This document shows, one piece after another, positions 51,475 through 60,381 of a stretch of DNA of 62,114 nucleotides. Positions within the stretch are counted from its first letter, which is position 1; each line of letters opens with the position of its first letter. This DNA is from an uncultured Burkholderiales bacterium (GTDB taxonomy: Bacteria > Pseudomonadota > Gammaproteobacteria > Burkholderiales > Burkholderiaceae_C). The notes below the pieces were generated by a model. That model made no database searches. It saw only the letters and a list, made by a program, of their open reading frames with translations, and was not told the origin of the DNA. Both the position numbers and the translations under genes were made by a program. The stretch covers positions 1-62,114 of the forward strand of contig CAIPFK010000182.1 of assembly GCA_903864315.1 (NCBI GenBank), written 5' to 3'.

Positions 51475-52371
51475 ATGAAAGCGGCTCCCTTTGACTACCT
51501 TTTGGCCCACGACTTGGATGAGGCCTTGAACCACCTTGAACAGTACGGTGCAGACGCCAAACTGATCGCTGGCGGCCAAAGCTTGGTGCCCATGATGGCC
51601 ATGCGCTTGGCCCGCCCCGAGTGGCTCGTGGATATCAATCGACTCCAAAGCCTCAAACGCATCGATGTTTTGGACAACAAGGTGCATGTGGGAGCAGGTG
51701 TGCGCCAGCGCGACATTGAGTTCCATGCGCAAGTTCATGTGGCCCTGCCCTTGGTCAAGCAAGCCCTGCAGTGGGTGGGGCACCAACAAACCCGCAACCG
51801 CGGCACTGTGGGCGGCAGTTTGGTCTACGCAGACCCGTCCTCCGAGTTGCCACTCTCGGCGTTGCTGCTGGGTGCCACCTTTTATTTGGAGAGCAAAAGC
51901 GAAGGCTCTCGCCAAGTGCAAGCGCAAGATTTTTTCCTAGGCCCCATGTTCACCAGTGTCGGCGAGACCGACTGCTTGACGGGCATTGACTTCCCCATCT
52001 GGTCTGGCGGCAAAATCGGTTGCGCCTTTGAAGAGACCGCCATTCGCCGCGGTGACTTTGCCATGGCCTCGGCGGCATGCCAGTTGCAACTCGATGACTC
52101 TCAGCGCATCGTGCGCTTGAGTTTTGGTCTGGGGGGCATGGACGGCACACCGCGTGTATTTCCCGACTTGGCCCAAGGCCTGCTTGGCCAAACCTTGGCG
52201 CAAGTGGACATCCACGACTTGAGCGCGCTCGCTGTTGCCCAGTGTGAGCCGGGTGGCGACATGCACGCGAGTGCACAGTACAGGCGGCATTTGGCGCGGG
52301 TGCTGCTGCCTCGCGTGATCCAGCAAGCGCACCAACATGCGCTGAGCTCAACAAACCATGTGTTGACCTGA
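51475..52371 (+). CDS. FAD-binding subunit of a molybdenum hydroxylase (CoxM type)
   Basis: A 298-residue FAD subunit. The FAD-binding region KLIAGGQSLVPMMAMRLARPEWLVDI and the second flavin loop TVGGSLVYADPSSELP, with a C-terminal CO-dehydrogenase flavoprotein domain, are clear. It transfers electrons from the iron-sulfur subunit to FAD and on to an acceptor. It is the first gene of the operon with the iron-sulfur and molybdenum subunits (order M-S-L). There is no ATG conflict; the start at 51475 agrees with family starts (MKAAPFDYLLAHDLDEAL). Confidence 0.94.
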   Translation: MKAAPFDYLLAHDLDEALNHLEQYGADAKLIAGGQSLVPMMAMRLARPEWLVDINRLQSLKRIDVLDNKVHVGAGVRQRDIEFHAQVHVALPLVKQALQWVGHQQTRNRGTVGGSLVYADPSSELPLSALLLGATFYLESKSEGSRQVQAQDFFLGPMFTSVGETDCLTGIDFPIWSGGKIGCAFEETAIRRGDFAMASAACQLQLDDSQRIVRLSFGLGGMDGTPRVFPDLAQGLLGQTLAQVDIHDLSALAVAQCEPGGDMHASAQYRRHLARVLLPRVIQQAHQHALSSTNHVLT

Positions 52372-52457
52372 CTCGCCTGCTGCTCAACACGCTACAACCG
52401 TTGCCAGCTCACCGTGTCGTCCCTTCATTTTTCTCCTTACCTCTAGTGTGACTCGCC

Positions 52458-52973
52458 ATGATCAATAAGCAATCGATTCAAATCACCGTCAACGGCTCGC
52501 CCCACCAACGCGATGTCGAGCCCAGAACCACATTGGTGGATTTTTTACGCGACGACTTGGCGCTCACCGGCACCCATGTCGGCTGCGAGCACGGAGTCTG
52601 CGGGGCCTGCTCCGTGATCTTGGATGGACACCCGGTGAGGTCGTGCTGCATGTTTGCCGTGCAAGCCAATGGCTCGCAAGTGACCACGGTCGAAGGCTTG
52701 GCCACGAGCAGGACAGAGATGTCAGCCTTGCAAGACGCGTTTTGTGAAAAACACGGCTTGCAATGCGGCTACTGCACACCGGGCATGCTGGTCGCCTGCT
52801 CAGCCCTCTTGGCCGAACACCCTCAACCCACCAAGGAGCAAGTGCGCGAGGCCATCAGTGGCAATTTGTGCCGTTGTACGGGATACCAACAAATCGTCGA
52901 TGCGGTGATGCATGCCACCCGTCCTTTGGGACTCACCCACACTGGCGGCGAAGGAGACAACCATGTCAAATGA
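52458..52973 (+). CDS. [2Fe-2S] subunit of a molybdenum hydroxylase (CoxS type)
   Basis: A 171-residue iron-sulfur subunit. Cys43, Cys48, Cys51 and Cys63 in CEHGVCGACSV...C hold the plant-type cluster; Cys103, Cys106, Cys138 and Cys140 (CGYC, CRC) hold the second cluster in the helical domain. The spacing is canonical. It relays electrons from the molybdenum centre to the FAD subunit. It begins 86 bases after the FAD subunit and overlaps the large subunit by 11 bases, so they are translationally coupled. Confidence 0.96.
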   Translation: MINKQSIQITVNGSPHQRDVEPRTTLVDFLRDDLALTGTHVGCEHGVCGACSVILDGHPVRSCCMFAVQANGSQVTTVEGLATSRTEMSALQDAFCEKHGLQCGYCTPGMLVACSALLAEHPQPTKEQVREAISGNLCRCTGYQQIVDAVMHATRPLGLTHTGGEGDNHVK

Positions 52974-55410
52974 ATCCCAAGCCCCCAAGGGCAAAGCCCC
53001 GTTTCGCTTCATTGGCAAACACCGCCGTGCAGTCGAGCACAAACGTTTTGTGTTGGGCCAAGGCCATTACGCCGCCGACATCCAGCGCCCGGGCATGCTG
53101 CACGTGGCCCTGATATCGAGCCCCTACGCCAGCGCCCACATCTTAAAAATCGATGCCAGTGAGGCCTTGGCCATGCCAGGCGTGCACGCTGTGCTCACGG
53201 GCGACGAGTTGGTGCACAACACCGACCCCACCTTGCCCGGTGTGGACGCGCCGCAGGTCACTCGCTACGCCTTGGCCCATCAAACCGCACGCTATGCGGG
53301 CGAGTGGGTGGCGGCCGTCGTGGCCGAGACCCGCGCCTTGGCAGAAGATGCCGCCGAGTTGGTGCAAATTGACTATGAGGTCCTCCCCCACATCGTGGAC
53401 CCCGAAGCAGCGCTTCAAAGTGGCGCGCATTTGGTGCATGAAAAACATGGCAGCAACGTCATCTTTCACCGCAAATTCGTTTGGGGACCCGTTGACGCTG
53501 ATTTTGCCCAATGTGAAAACCAGTTGAGCTACCGAGTGCACTGGGCCAGAAGCTCCACGGTGCCCATCGAGACCTTTGCGGTGACGTGTGAGTGGAGTGA
53601 CGCCACCCGCATCTTGGACGTGTGGGCCTCCATTCAAATGCCCAAGTTTCCCGACCAAGTGGCCAAGGCCTTGAGGTTGCCTGGCAACGATGTGCGCGTG
53701 CACTTTGATGTGGATGTGGGCGGCAGCTACGGTGTCAAGCGCGGCTTAAAGCACACCATCTTGGTGGCCTATTTGGCCAAAAAGCTTGCGCGACCCGTGC
53801 GCCTCATTGAAGACCGCATTGAGAACATGCGAGGCGGCGATATGCAAGGGCCCGACCGCATTTTCGATGTCACGCTGGGGTTTCAAAACAGTGGCGAGAT
53901 TCGCACCATGAGAATCAAGGCACTCGAAGACATCGGCGCCTATTCGGGCCGCTCGCCGCTGCAACTGGGCAAACCCGTGGGCGCCATTGTGGGTCCCTAC
54001 CGCATCAAAAGCGTGGAGTATGACGCCACGGCCGTGCTCACCAACAAGACCCCGCAAGAAGCGGTGCGCGGCTTTGGACAAGCACCGACCAATTACGCCT
54101 TGGAGACCGGCATCGATTTGGTGGCCAGGCACTTGAGCATGCCCGCTGTGGCCCTTCGAAAACTCAACCTCATCGCCCCGGATGAATTCCCTTACCTCAT
54201 CCCCTCAGGCACACACTATGACTCGGGCGACTACGAGACGGTGCTCGACAAGGCGCTCAACGAGGCCAAGTTTGAAGAGTTGATCAAAAAGCGTGATCGC
54301 TTGAGAGAGAACGGGATTTTGGCCGGCGTGGGTGTCTCCACCTGCCTTGAGCCCTCAGGCGGCAACTCCTCCTTTGAGCCGCTCTTTAATCCTAAAAACC
54401 AAACCACCACGTGGATGGATTCATGCTTGGTCCGGGTCGACCTCTCGGGTGCGGTCACCGCGCTCATGGGCACCTCCTCATCGGGCCAATCCCACGAGAC
54501 CATGGTCTCCACCGTGGTGGCAGAAATCTTGGAGCGCGAGCCCGACACCATCCGCGTGATCAAGGCCGACAGCTTGAATGCCCTCCCCTCCAACAGCCCC
54601 GTGGGCTCGCGCATGGCCATCATGCTCGGTGGTGCGGCAGCGGGTGCGGCCAAGAAAATTCGTCACAAATTGCGTTTGATTGCCGCTCACAACTTGCAAG
54701 TCCCGGAAGAGCAATTGGGCTACCGCGACGGGGGCGTGTATCAATTGAGCCGGCCAGACCACCAGATGTCATGGGACGCGCTTGTGGAAATTGCACATCG
54801 CAAATACCACTGTTTGCCTGAAGGCATGGAGCCTGGGCTGCAAGAGAAATTTGTTTGGGAAGTGCCCACCGGAGGTGAGCTCCCCACGGGTGACGGACGG
54901 GTGCAGATGTACCCTTGTCACTCCTTTGAAGCGCACGTGATTTTGGCAAGCATTGACCCGGGAACATGCAAGGTGCATATCCACCGCTATGTGGTGGGAC
55001 ACGACTGCGGGGTGATGATCTCCCCCGATGTGGTGCACGGCATGACCTATGGCGGTGTGGCGCACGGCTTGGGGGCGGCCCTCATGGAGAAGTTTGCGTT
55101 TTCTGAAGACGGACAACTCTTGGCCGGCACCTTCATGGATTACTTGCTCCCGACATCTCACGAGGTGCCGGAGATCTCCATTGTGGACCACTGCACCCCA
55201 TCTCCCCTGACCGAGTTTGGTCAAAAGGGCTCGGGTGAAGCCGGCTATTTGGGCTCGCCTGCGGCCATTGCCAACGCCATCAATGATGCACTGGCACCGA
55301 TGAAGGCACGCATCAGTGCGCTGCCGATGACGCCTCAAGCCATCTGGCAGGCATTGGAAGAGGCCAAGGCACAGACCAGCGCCAGCACCCAAGCTCAAGC
55401 CCATGCTTAA
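52963..55410 (+). CDS. Molybdenum hydroxylase large subunit (CoxL/xanthine dehydrogenase type)
   Basis: An 815-residue molybdopterin-binding subunit. The catalytic glutamate is in GSGEAG (about residue 759), and GGSYGVKRGLKH and GFGQAPTNYALE are molybdopterin-binding loops. The CO-dehydrogenase AYRCSF loop is replaced by VRGFGQAP, so it is not a true CO dehydrogenase; the family hydroxylates N-heteroaromatics and aldehydes with water as the oxygen source. The start is the ATG at 52963 with AAGGAG. No XdhC-like sulfurase-insertion gene is in the window. Substrate unknown. Confidence 0.95.
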   Translation: MSNESQAPKGKAPFRFIGKHRRAVEHKRFVLGQGHYAADIQRPGMLHVALISSPYASAHILKIDASEALAMPGVHAVLTGDELVHNTDPTLPGVDAPQVTRYALAHQTARYAGEWVAAVVAETRALAEDAAELVQIDYEVLPHIVDPEAALQSGAHLVHEKHGSNVIFHRKFVWGPVDADFAQCENQLSYRVHWARSSTVPIETFAVTCEWSDATRILDVWASIQMPKFPDQVAKALRLPGNDVRVHFDVDVGGSYGVKRGLKHTILVAYLAKKLARPVRLIEDRIENMRGGDMQGPDRIFDVTLGFQNSGEIRTMRIKALEDIGAYSGRSPLQLGKPVGAIVGPYRIKSVEYDATAVLTNKTPQEAVRGFGQAPTNYALETGIDLVARHLSMPAVALRKLNLIAPDEFPYLIPSGTHYDSGDYETVLDKALNEAKFEELIKKRDRLRENGILAGVGVSTCLEPSGGNSSFEPLFNPKNQTTTWMDSCLVRVDLSGAVTALMGTSSSGQSHETMVSTVVAEILEREPDTIRVIKADSLNALPSNSPVGSRMAIMLGGAAAGAAKKIRHKLRLIAAHNLQVPEEQLGYRDGGVYQLSRPDHQMSWDALVEIAHRKYHCLPEGMEPGLQEKFVWEVPTGGELPTGDGRVQMYPCHSFEAHVILASIDPGTCKVHIHRYVVGHDCGVMISPDVVHGMTYGGVAHGLGAALMEKFAFSEDGQLLAGTFMDYLLPTSHEVPEISIVDHCTPSPLTEFGQKGSGEAGYLGSPAAIANAINDALAPMKARISALPMTPQAIWQALEEAKAQTSASTQAQAHA

Positions 55411-55433
55411 TTTTTGAACCTGCTATTTTTTTT

Positions 55434-56285
55434 ATGACCACACCAGCACCCCACTTCGTCCAAACTGGATACACCCATGAGTCGTTCAACGGGCCAGCCT
55501 GCGCCTTGAATGTTCGTCGCTATGGCCTGGCGGGCTCGCCCAGCGTTCTCATGACGTCTTCGATTTTGGCATCGAGCCAAATGTGGCACGAACAAGCCCT
55601 GCTACTGAGCGCTTGTGGCTTTCAAGTCTTGGCCTTGGACACGCGTGGGCATGGCGACTCCAAGAGCAATGGGGGTGCGTACCACATGAACGATTTGGTG
55701 GCCGATAGTGTGAGCGTGCTCGATCATTTTGGGGTGAGCCAAGCCCATTACATCGGTTTATCGCTGGGCGGGATGAGTGGCTTTGGACTGGCCCAGCAGC
55801 ATGCAAACCGTTTGTTGAGTTTGATCTTGTGCGACTGCCGCGCCGACATGACTCAAGCCTTCGCCGCCCCCTGGGATGAGCGCATCGCACTGGCCCAACT
55901 CCATGGCTGCGAGGCCTTGGCGCGTCCAACCCTGGAGAGATGGTTTGGTGCTCCCTTTTTGGACGCAAACCCCAACATCACCGAGCGATTCATCGCTGAC
56001 ATCGCTCGCACCCAGGTCGCGGGCTTTGTGGGCTGCGCGCACTCGATTCAAACCCTGGATTACCTGGGCGGTGTGGGCTCGATTCATACGCCGATCACTC
56101 TGTTGGTGGGCGCCAATGATGGGCCCTTGCCCGTCGCCATGGCGTCGATCAAGGAGGCCATCGTGGGCGCGAAGTTGGAGGTCATTGCCGGCGCCGGTCA
56201 TTTGCCCAACATCGATCAACCCCTTCGATTCAACGCCGCCATGATGCGGCACTTTTTTCAAAACCCAGCCTGGAGTCTCTCATGA
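55434..56285 (+). CDS. Alpha/beta hydrolase (3-oxoadipate enol-lactonase-like)
   Basis: A 283-residue alpha/beta hydrolase. The nucleophile elbow GLSLGGMSGFG, the strand VLALDTRGHGDSKSNGG and a C-terminal GAGHLPNIDQP with the catalytic His are present. It resembles enol-lactone and ring-cleavage-product hydrolases. It begins 23 bases after the molybdenum subunit and ends in an ATGA overlap with the crotonase gene, so it acts in the same route, possibly on a lactone or C-C bond formed after hydroxylation. Exact reaction unknown. Confidence 0.9.
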   Translation: MTTPAPHFVQTGYTHESFNGPACALNVRRYGLAGSPSVLMTSSILASSQMWHEQALLLSACGFQVLALDTRGHGDSKSNGGAYHMNDLVADSVSVLDHFGVSQAHYIGLSLGGMSGFGLAQQHANRLLSLILCDCRADMTQAFAAPWDERIALAQLHGCEALARPTLERWFGAPFLDANPNITERFIADIARTQVAGFVGCAHSIQTLDYLGGVGSIHTPITLLVGANDGPLPVAMASIKEAIVGAKLEVIAGAGHLPNIDQPLRFNAAMMRHFFQNPAWSLS

Positions 56286-57013
56286 GCGAACAATTGATCA
56301 TCGAACAAGACGGTCGTTTACTAAAAATCAAATTCAACCGCACCCCCGACAACGGCGTGTCTGATAGCATGGCCGCGGCGTTGTCCGAAGCCGTCTTGAA
56401 TGCCCATGACACATCCGATGCGGTGCTTCTCTCCAGTGTCGGACCCGACTTTTGCACGGGACGTGTCAGAGATGCCGCCTTCCCGCCCTCCCCCGAGGCT
56501 TATACACGCCGCGATGAATACGACTCGATTTTCAACTGCTACAAGGCCTTGCGTTCTTGCAAAGTACCCGTGGTGGGGATGCTGCGCGGGCGGGTGATGG
56601 GCTTTGGAGCCGCCATTGCAGCGCTGTGCGATGTGGCCATTGCGTCGGACCAAACCACCTTCAACATTCCTGAGATCGCCCACAACGTCATGCCCACCAT
56701 GGTGATGTCTGCCATTTACGACCGCATGAGCCGAAACGCCATTTTGTGGATGGCCTACTCCACTGACTTCATTGGTGCTCAGCAGGCCATGACCTTTGGC
56801 ATCATCAACCAAGTCGTGAAAGACGCCGAGCTCGAGTCTGAGGTCAAGCGCTTTTGCGACACCTTGCTCTCACGCCCTAGACCCGCGATTTTGGGGCTCA
56901 AAGAATATTTGCGCGTGGCCCCACGCATGGACGAGCAAGGTGCGATTGATTACGCTCGAAGCCTGCACTCCATGGTCAACACAGCCGCAGAGATGAAGAA
57001 AAAAGCCCATTGA
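56282..57013 (+). CDS. Crotonase-fold protein (enoyl-CoA hydratase/isomerase family)
   Basis: A 243-residue crotonase. The oxyanion-hole stretch FCTGRV and GRVMGFGAAIA are present. The first hydratase glutamate is replaced by Ala (GFGAAIAAL) and the second is kept (FNIPEIAHN), so it may be an isomerase or another acyl-CoA lyase. It starts in an ATGA overlap with the hydrolase gene, indicating coupled translation in the molybdenum hydroxylase operon. No CoA ligase is in the same operon, so the CoA substrate must come from elsewhere. Confidence 0.87.
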   Translation: MSEQLIIEQDGRLLKIKFNRTPDNGVSDSMAAALSEAVLNAHDTSDAVLLSSVGPDFCTGRVRDAAFPPSPEAYTRRDEYDSIFNCYKALRSCKVPVVGMLRGRVMGFGAAIAALCDVAIASDQTTFNIPEIAHNVMPTMVMSAIYDRMSRNAILWMAYSTDFIGAQQAMTFGIINQVVKDAELESEVKRFCDTLLSRPRPAILGLKEYLRVAPRMDEQGAIDYARSLHSMVNTAAEMKKKAH

Positions 57014-57087
57014 TGCCCAACTGCAGACCCTCACGGGTGCATATTGCATTCGTTCACTGACCCCCTTTATTTAGAGAGACACCGCAC

Positions 57088-57804
57088 ATGGAAATCATTG
57101 GCACACAACTCATCGCTGCACCTCGTGAAGCGGTTTGGCTCGCCCTCAACGATCCACTGATCTTAAAGAACTGCCTGCCTGGCTGTGAATCGGTGGAGAA
57201 GTTGAGCAATGAAGAGTTCAAAGTCATCATCAAGACCTCCATTGGACCGCTCAGAGCGCGTTTTCAAGGCTCTCTCATCATGACCGAGTCGCACCCACCC
57301 GAGTCTTGCGTGATGAACTTCGAAGGTCAAGGCGGCGCAGTGGGGTTTGGCAAAGGCACCTCCAGCGTGAGCTTGGAATCGGTGCCCGAGGGAACCCAGT
57401 TGTCCTACAACGCCAAGGCACAAATTGGTGGCAAATTGGCCCAGGTGGGCTCTCGCTTGATCGACAGCGTTGCAAAAAAAATGACCGATGATTTTTTCAA
57501 AGCCTTCAAAGCACAACTGCAAGCCCCCTTGGCCGAGCCAGCGGGCAAGCCTGCACTGCCAGCCCCAAGCCTCACATCGGCTGCGAGTCACACGGTGAGT
57601 CTGAGCACCGAAGTGGCCCATGCCAGTGTTGGGAACATTGGGAATGTTTCCCCCAACACGCACAGCGCTGCGAGCTCAGCGGCAAACGCCGCTGCCCACT
57701 CGTCCTCCAACGAGGAGCGCGCCCACATGGTGCCTGCGTGGTGGATGGCGCCGGCTTGCATCTTGGGTGCAGCCATCGCGATTGCAGCGCGCTGGATCAA
57801 TTGA
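57088..57804 (+). CDS. coxG: CoxG-like SRPBCC protein with C-terminal membrane anchor
   Basis: A 238-residue protein. The SRPBCC fold (about 1-145) begins MEIIGTQLIAAPREAVWLAL and includes LPGCESVEKL, the CoxG signature. A Ser/Ala-rich linker (about 150-210) leads to a hydrophobic C-terminus, WWMAPACILGAAIAIAARWI, that can anchor it in the membrane. CoxG proteins recruit molybdenum hydroxylases such as CO dehydrogenase to the membrane or assist them. Its position 74 bases after the crotonase in the cox-type operon fits this role. Confidence 0.92.
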   Translation: MEIIGTQLIAAPREAVWLALNDPLILKNCLPGCESVEKLSNEEFKVIIKTSIGPLRARFQGSLIMTESHPPESCVMNFEGQGGAVGFGKGTSSVSLESVPEGTQLSYNAKAQIGGKLAQVGSRLIDSVAKKMTDDFFKAFKAQLQAPLAEPAGKPALPAPSLTSAASHTVSLSTEVAHASVGNIGNVSPNTHSAASSAANAAAHSSSNEERAHMVPAWWMAPACILGAAIAIAARWIN

Positions 57805-57897
57805 ATGGACACGTCAAAGAATGATTTTAAATTCTGATGAGCTCTCGCGACATTGATCCAACTTTTTGAACGGCCGACATGGTGAGGAGACACTTCA

Positions 57898-58932
57898 ATG
57901 AAAAAAAATACCGAAATGACAATCACACATAAGCGCGTGACTCTCAAAAAATTGGCGGGTTGGATGACAGGGGCGGGGGCGCTTTTGTCGAGTCACTCGA
58001 CAAGCCTGTGGGCCCAATCCCTGGGATCCTCCAGTGGAAAAGTCGTGAAACTCATGGTGGGGTTTCCAGCCGGTCAAGCCACCGATTTGGTCTCTCGGGT
58101 CATGGCTGAGAAACTGAGCAGTTTCACCGGTGACAATTTCATCATTGACAACCGCCCTGGGCAAGGCGGCAGTTTGGCCTTGTCGGTGCTTGCCAAGTCG
58201 CCCCCCAATGGGAGCGTGATGATGATGGCCCACATGTCGGCCTTGGAGACCAACCCCCATGTCTACAACTCGGTCGCTTACGACACTTTGAAGGATTTTG
58301 AGGCTGTTGGATTGCTGGGGGACTTGCCTTTTGTGCTGGTGGTCAATCCAAGCTTGCCGATTCAAAACTTCAAAGATTTCGTGCAATACGCCAAGGCCAA
58401 TCCCGACAAACTCAACAACGCCTCGTCAGGCAACGGCACGGTATCGCACTTGGCCATGGAGGAGCTCAAGCACCGCTTGGGCCTCAAAATCACCCACATC
58501 CCTTATAAGGGCAGTGTGGCCGGCCTCACCGATGTGATCTCTGGCAATGTTTCCATGGCGCTCGAGACCGCCTCGGCGGTTCGCCCCCATGTGGAGTCGG
58601 GCAGACTCAGAGCCATTGCCAGTGGAGCGGCCAAGCGCTTGGGGGGAGTTTTTGCAAGTGTGCCCACCTTCAAAGAGCACGGCATGGGGGACTTCACTGC
58701 AGTCACCTGGCTCATGCTCTTGGTGCCCATGGGCACACCCAAGTCATTGATTCAGTCCACTTTCACCGCCATGAACACGATCGCCACCAAACCCGAGGTC
58801 GAAGACAAATTGATCTCGCTGGGACTGCAACCGAGGTTCAGCAACTCTCCCGAAGAAGCCCAAGCCTACTTGCGCAGTGAATATGCCTATTGGGGCGAAG
58901 TGGTCAAGCGCAGCAATATCGAAAAAGAATAA
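57898..58932 (+). CDS. Bug-family periplasmic solute-binding protein with Tat-like leader
   Basis: A 344-residue Bug receptor. The leader MKKNTEMTITHKRVTLKKLA is longer and more basic than usual but lacks a twin-Arg pair; the hydrophobic stretch follows and it cuts near SLWAQ. GFPAGQATDLVSRV is the first loop, a variant of the AGGxxD loop, and HIPYKGSVAGLTDVI the second. GAGGAGA stands 7 bases before the ATG. It is in the molybdenum hydroxylase operon, 93 bases after coxG, and would deliver the operon's substrate. Confidence 0.92.
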   Translation: MKKNTEMTITHKRVTLKKLAGWMTGAGALLSSHSTSLWAQSLGSSSGKVVKLMVGFPAGQATDLVSRVMAEKLSSFTGDNFIIDNRPGQGGSLALSVLAKSPPNGSVMMMAHMSALETNPHVYNSVAYDTLKDFEAVGLLGDLPFVLVVNPSLPIQNFKDFVQYAKANPDKLNNASSGNGTVSHLAMEELKHRLGLKITHIPYKGSVAGLTDVISGNVSMALETASAVRPHVESGRLRAIASGAAKRLGGVFASVPTFKEHGMGDFTAVTWLMLLVPMGTPKSLIQSTFTAMNTIATKPEVEDKLISLGLQPRFSNSPEEAQAYLRSEYAYWGEVVKRSNIEKE

Positions 58933-58947
58933 AGAGACACTCCTACC

Positions 58948-60279
58948 ATGAACAACTCCTCACTCGTTCGACCAGAGTCCATTGCCAAGCTTGGGGCAGT
59001 GCTGTTGGGGCATCCCCCATTCACCACATTCAAGCCAATGGCTCAACCCAGCAACCCAACATGGCGTCTCTCCAGTCTCTGCGCTGCAGTGCTGTGCACG
59101 TTCATGGGCTCTCTTCAAGCCCAAAGCGTTGCGCCTGGACCCAATCCATCTTCTGCGCCGTCCTCTGCGCCATCGGCAGTGCCCTCAGCAACGACCTCAA
59201 CAGCGACCTCAACAGCGACCTCAACAGCGACCTCACCCGCCTCCAGTGCGGCGGTGGCGTCCCCAGGCAATCCCGCCCAACCCGCTGGCGCTCAGGCGAG
59301 CCTCACCAGTGCCGATTCACCCTTGCTCTACGACAAGGCGGACCGCGCAGACAAACTCCTAGCAGCGGCCAAGCAAGAAGGCACGCTCACCATTTACACC
59401 GCGTTTCGGCCCCAGGACATGCCCACCTTAATCGCCGCCTTTGAAGCCAAAACCGGCATCAAGGTGAAGTTCTGGAGATCGGGCAGCGACAATGTGGTGC
59501 AACGCATTGTGCGCGAGTCGGGCTCCAAACACCAAGAGGTTGACCTCATCATGACGCCGGCAAGCGAGATGCTGGCGCTCGAGCGCGAGCGCTTGCTCCA
59601 AGCCGTTTATAGCCCCCATGTGAAGGACCTGATCGCTCAAGCCCAGGTGAGCTCGCGCCGCTCGAGCAACATGATCATGAATGTGGTCGTGCAGACCTAC
59701 AACACCAATGTGTTCAAGAAAGAGAATTTACCCAAGACTTTTCAAGACTTGAAGGACGCTAGATTCAAAAATAATTTGGGCATTGAGGCCAAGGCCGAAG
59801 AATGGTTCAGCAAAGTGGTCCTCACGATGGGCGAGGACAAGGGGCTTGCCCTGTTCAAAGAGATTGCCCAAAAAAATGGCCTCCCACCTCGCCTAGGGGT
59901 CTCACTGCTGCACAACTTGGTGATCGCGGGCGAAGTCCCCATTGCCCTCACCGATTACATCGATTTGCCCGAGAAAGACAAACGGGCCGGCAAACCCGTG
60001 GACTGGTTTGCGCTGGACCCAGTGGTGGCGCAGGGCTTTTCAGTCGCCGTGGCACAGCACGCCAATCACCCCAACGCGGCCCTGCTCTTTTACGACCATT
60101 TGCTCTCCCCAGAGACCCAAAAACTGTTTGCCTCGTTGGGCTACTACCCCACCAGCACCAAGGTCGCGAACCCCTATGCGGACCTCAAAATCAACGTGAT
60201 CGACCCCGTCTACACCGCCGACAATTTTGGCAAGTGGAGCAAACTTTTTGAGCAAAACGTGACCAAAGTGAGCAAGTGA
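58948..60279 (+). CDS. Type 1 extracellular solute-binding protein (Fe(III)-type ABC family)
   Basis: A 443-residue binding protein of the Fe(III)/thiamine-type ABC family, a different family from Bug. The leader has a membrane segment WRLSSLCAAVLCTFMGSLQA and a Thr/Ala/Ser-rich repeat (about 82-100, coded by a 12-bp tandem repeat) before the mature domain LLAAAKQEGTLTIYTAFRP. AEEWFSKVVLTMGEDKG and the closing LFASLGYYPTSTKV are typical. No ABC permease or ATPase genes are visible, so its transporter is elsewhere or it works alone. It is 15 bases after the Bug gene, so two unrelated receptors serve one operon. Confidence 0.88.
   Translation: MNNSSLVRPESIAKLGAVLLGHPPFTTFKPMAQPSNPTWRLSSLCAAVLCTFMGSLQAQSVAPGPNPSSAPSSAPSAVPSATTSTATSTATSTATSPASSAAVASPGNPAQPAGAQASLTSADSPLLYDKADRADKLLAAAKQEGTLTIYTAFRPQDMPTLIAAFEAKTGIKVKFWRSGSDNVVQRIVRESGSKHQEVDLIMTPASEMLALERERLLQAVYSPHVKDLIAQAQVSSRRSSNMIMNVVVQTYNTNVFKKENLPKTFQDLKDARFKNNLGIEAKAEEWFSKVVLTMGEDKGLALFKEIAQKNGLPPRLGVSLLHNLVIAGEVPIALTDYIDLPEKDKRAGKPVDWFALDPVVAQGFSVAVAQHANHPNAALLFYDHLLSPETQKLFASLGYYPTSTKVANPYADLKINVIDPVYTADNFGKWSKLFEQNVTKVSK
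59192..59239 (+). repeat. 12-bp tandem repeats inside the solute-binding-protein gene
   Basis: cgacctcaacag is repeated three times exactly (59192-59227), followed by the partial copy cgacctcacccg. It codes for a Thr/Ala/Ser-rich linker. The period is a multiple of three. Confidence 0.8.
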
Positions 60280-60290
60280 AGTTGGCCACG

Positions 60291-60330
60291 CCACTTGTCC
60301 ACTTGTCCACTTGTCCACCTCTCCACTGTT
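60291..60330 (+). repeat. 8-bp tandem repeats between genes
   Basis: ccacttgt occurs three times exactly (60291-60314), then ccacctct and ccactgtt as decayed copies. It lies between the solute-binding-protein stop and the UbiD start. The period is not a multiple of three. Confidence 0.8.
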
Positions 60331-60381
60331 GCCCTTGATCACTTCACCTTTTTAGCTTTCACTCTCCCCCAGGACCCTTTC

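Noticed and set aside
51068-51475. Minus-strand ORF of 135 codons in the ubiD/molybdenum hydroxylase intergenic region
   Set aside because: No motif, no ribosome site, and it covers the palindrome and shared motif; likely a chance frame.
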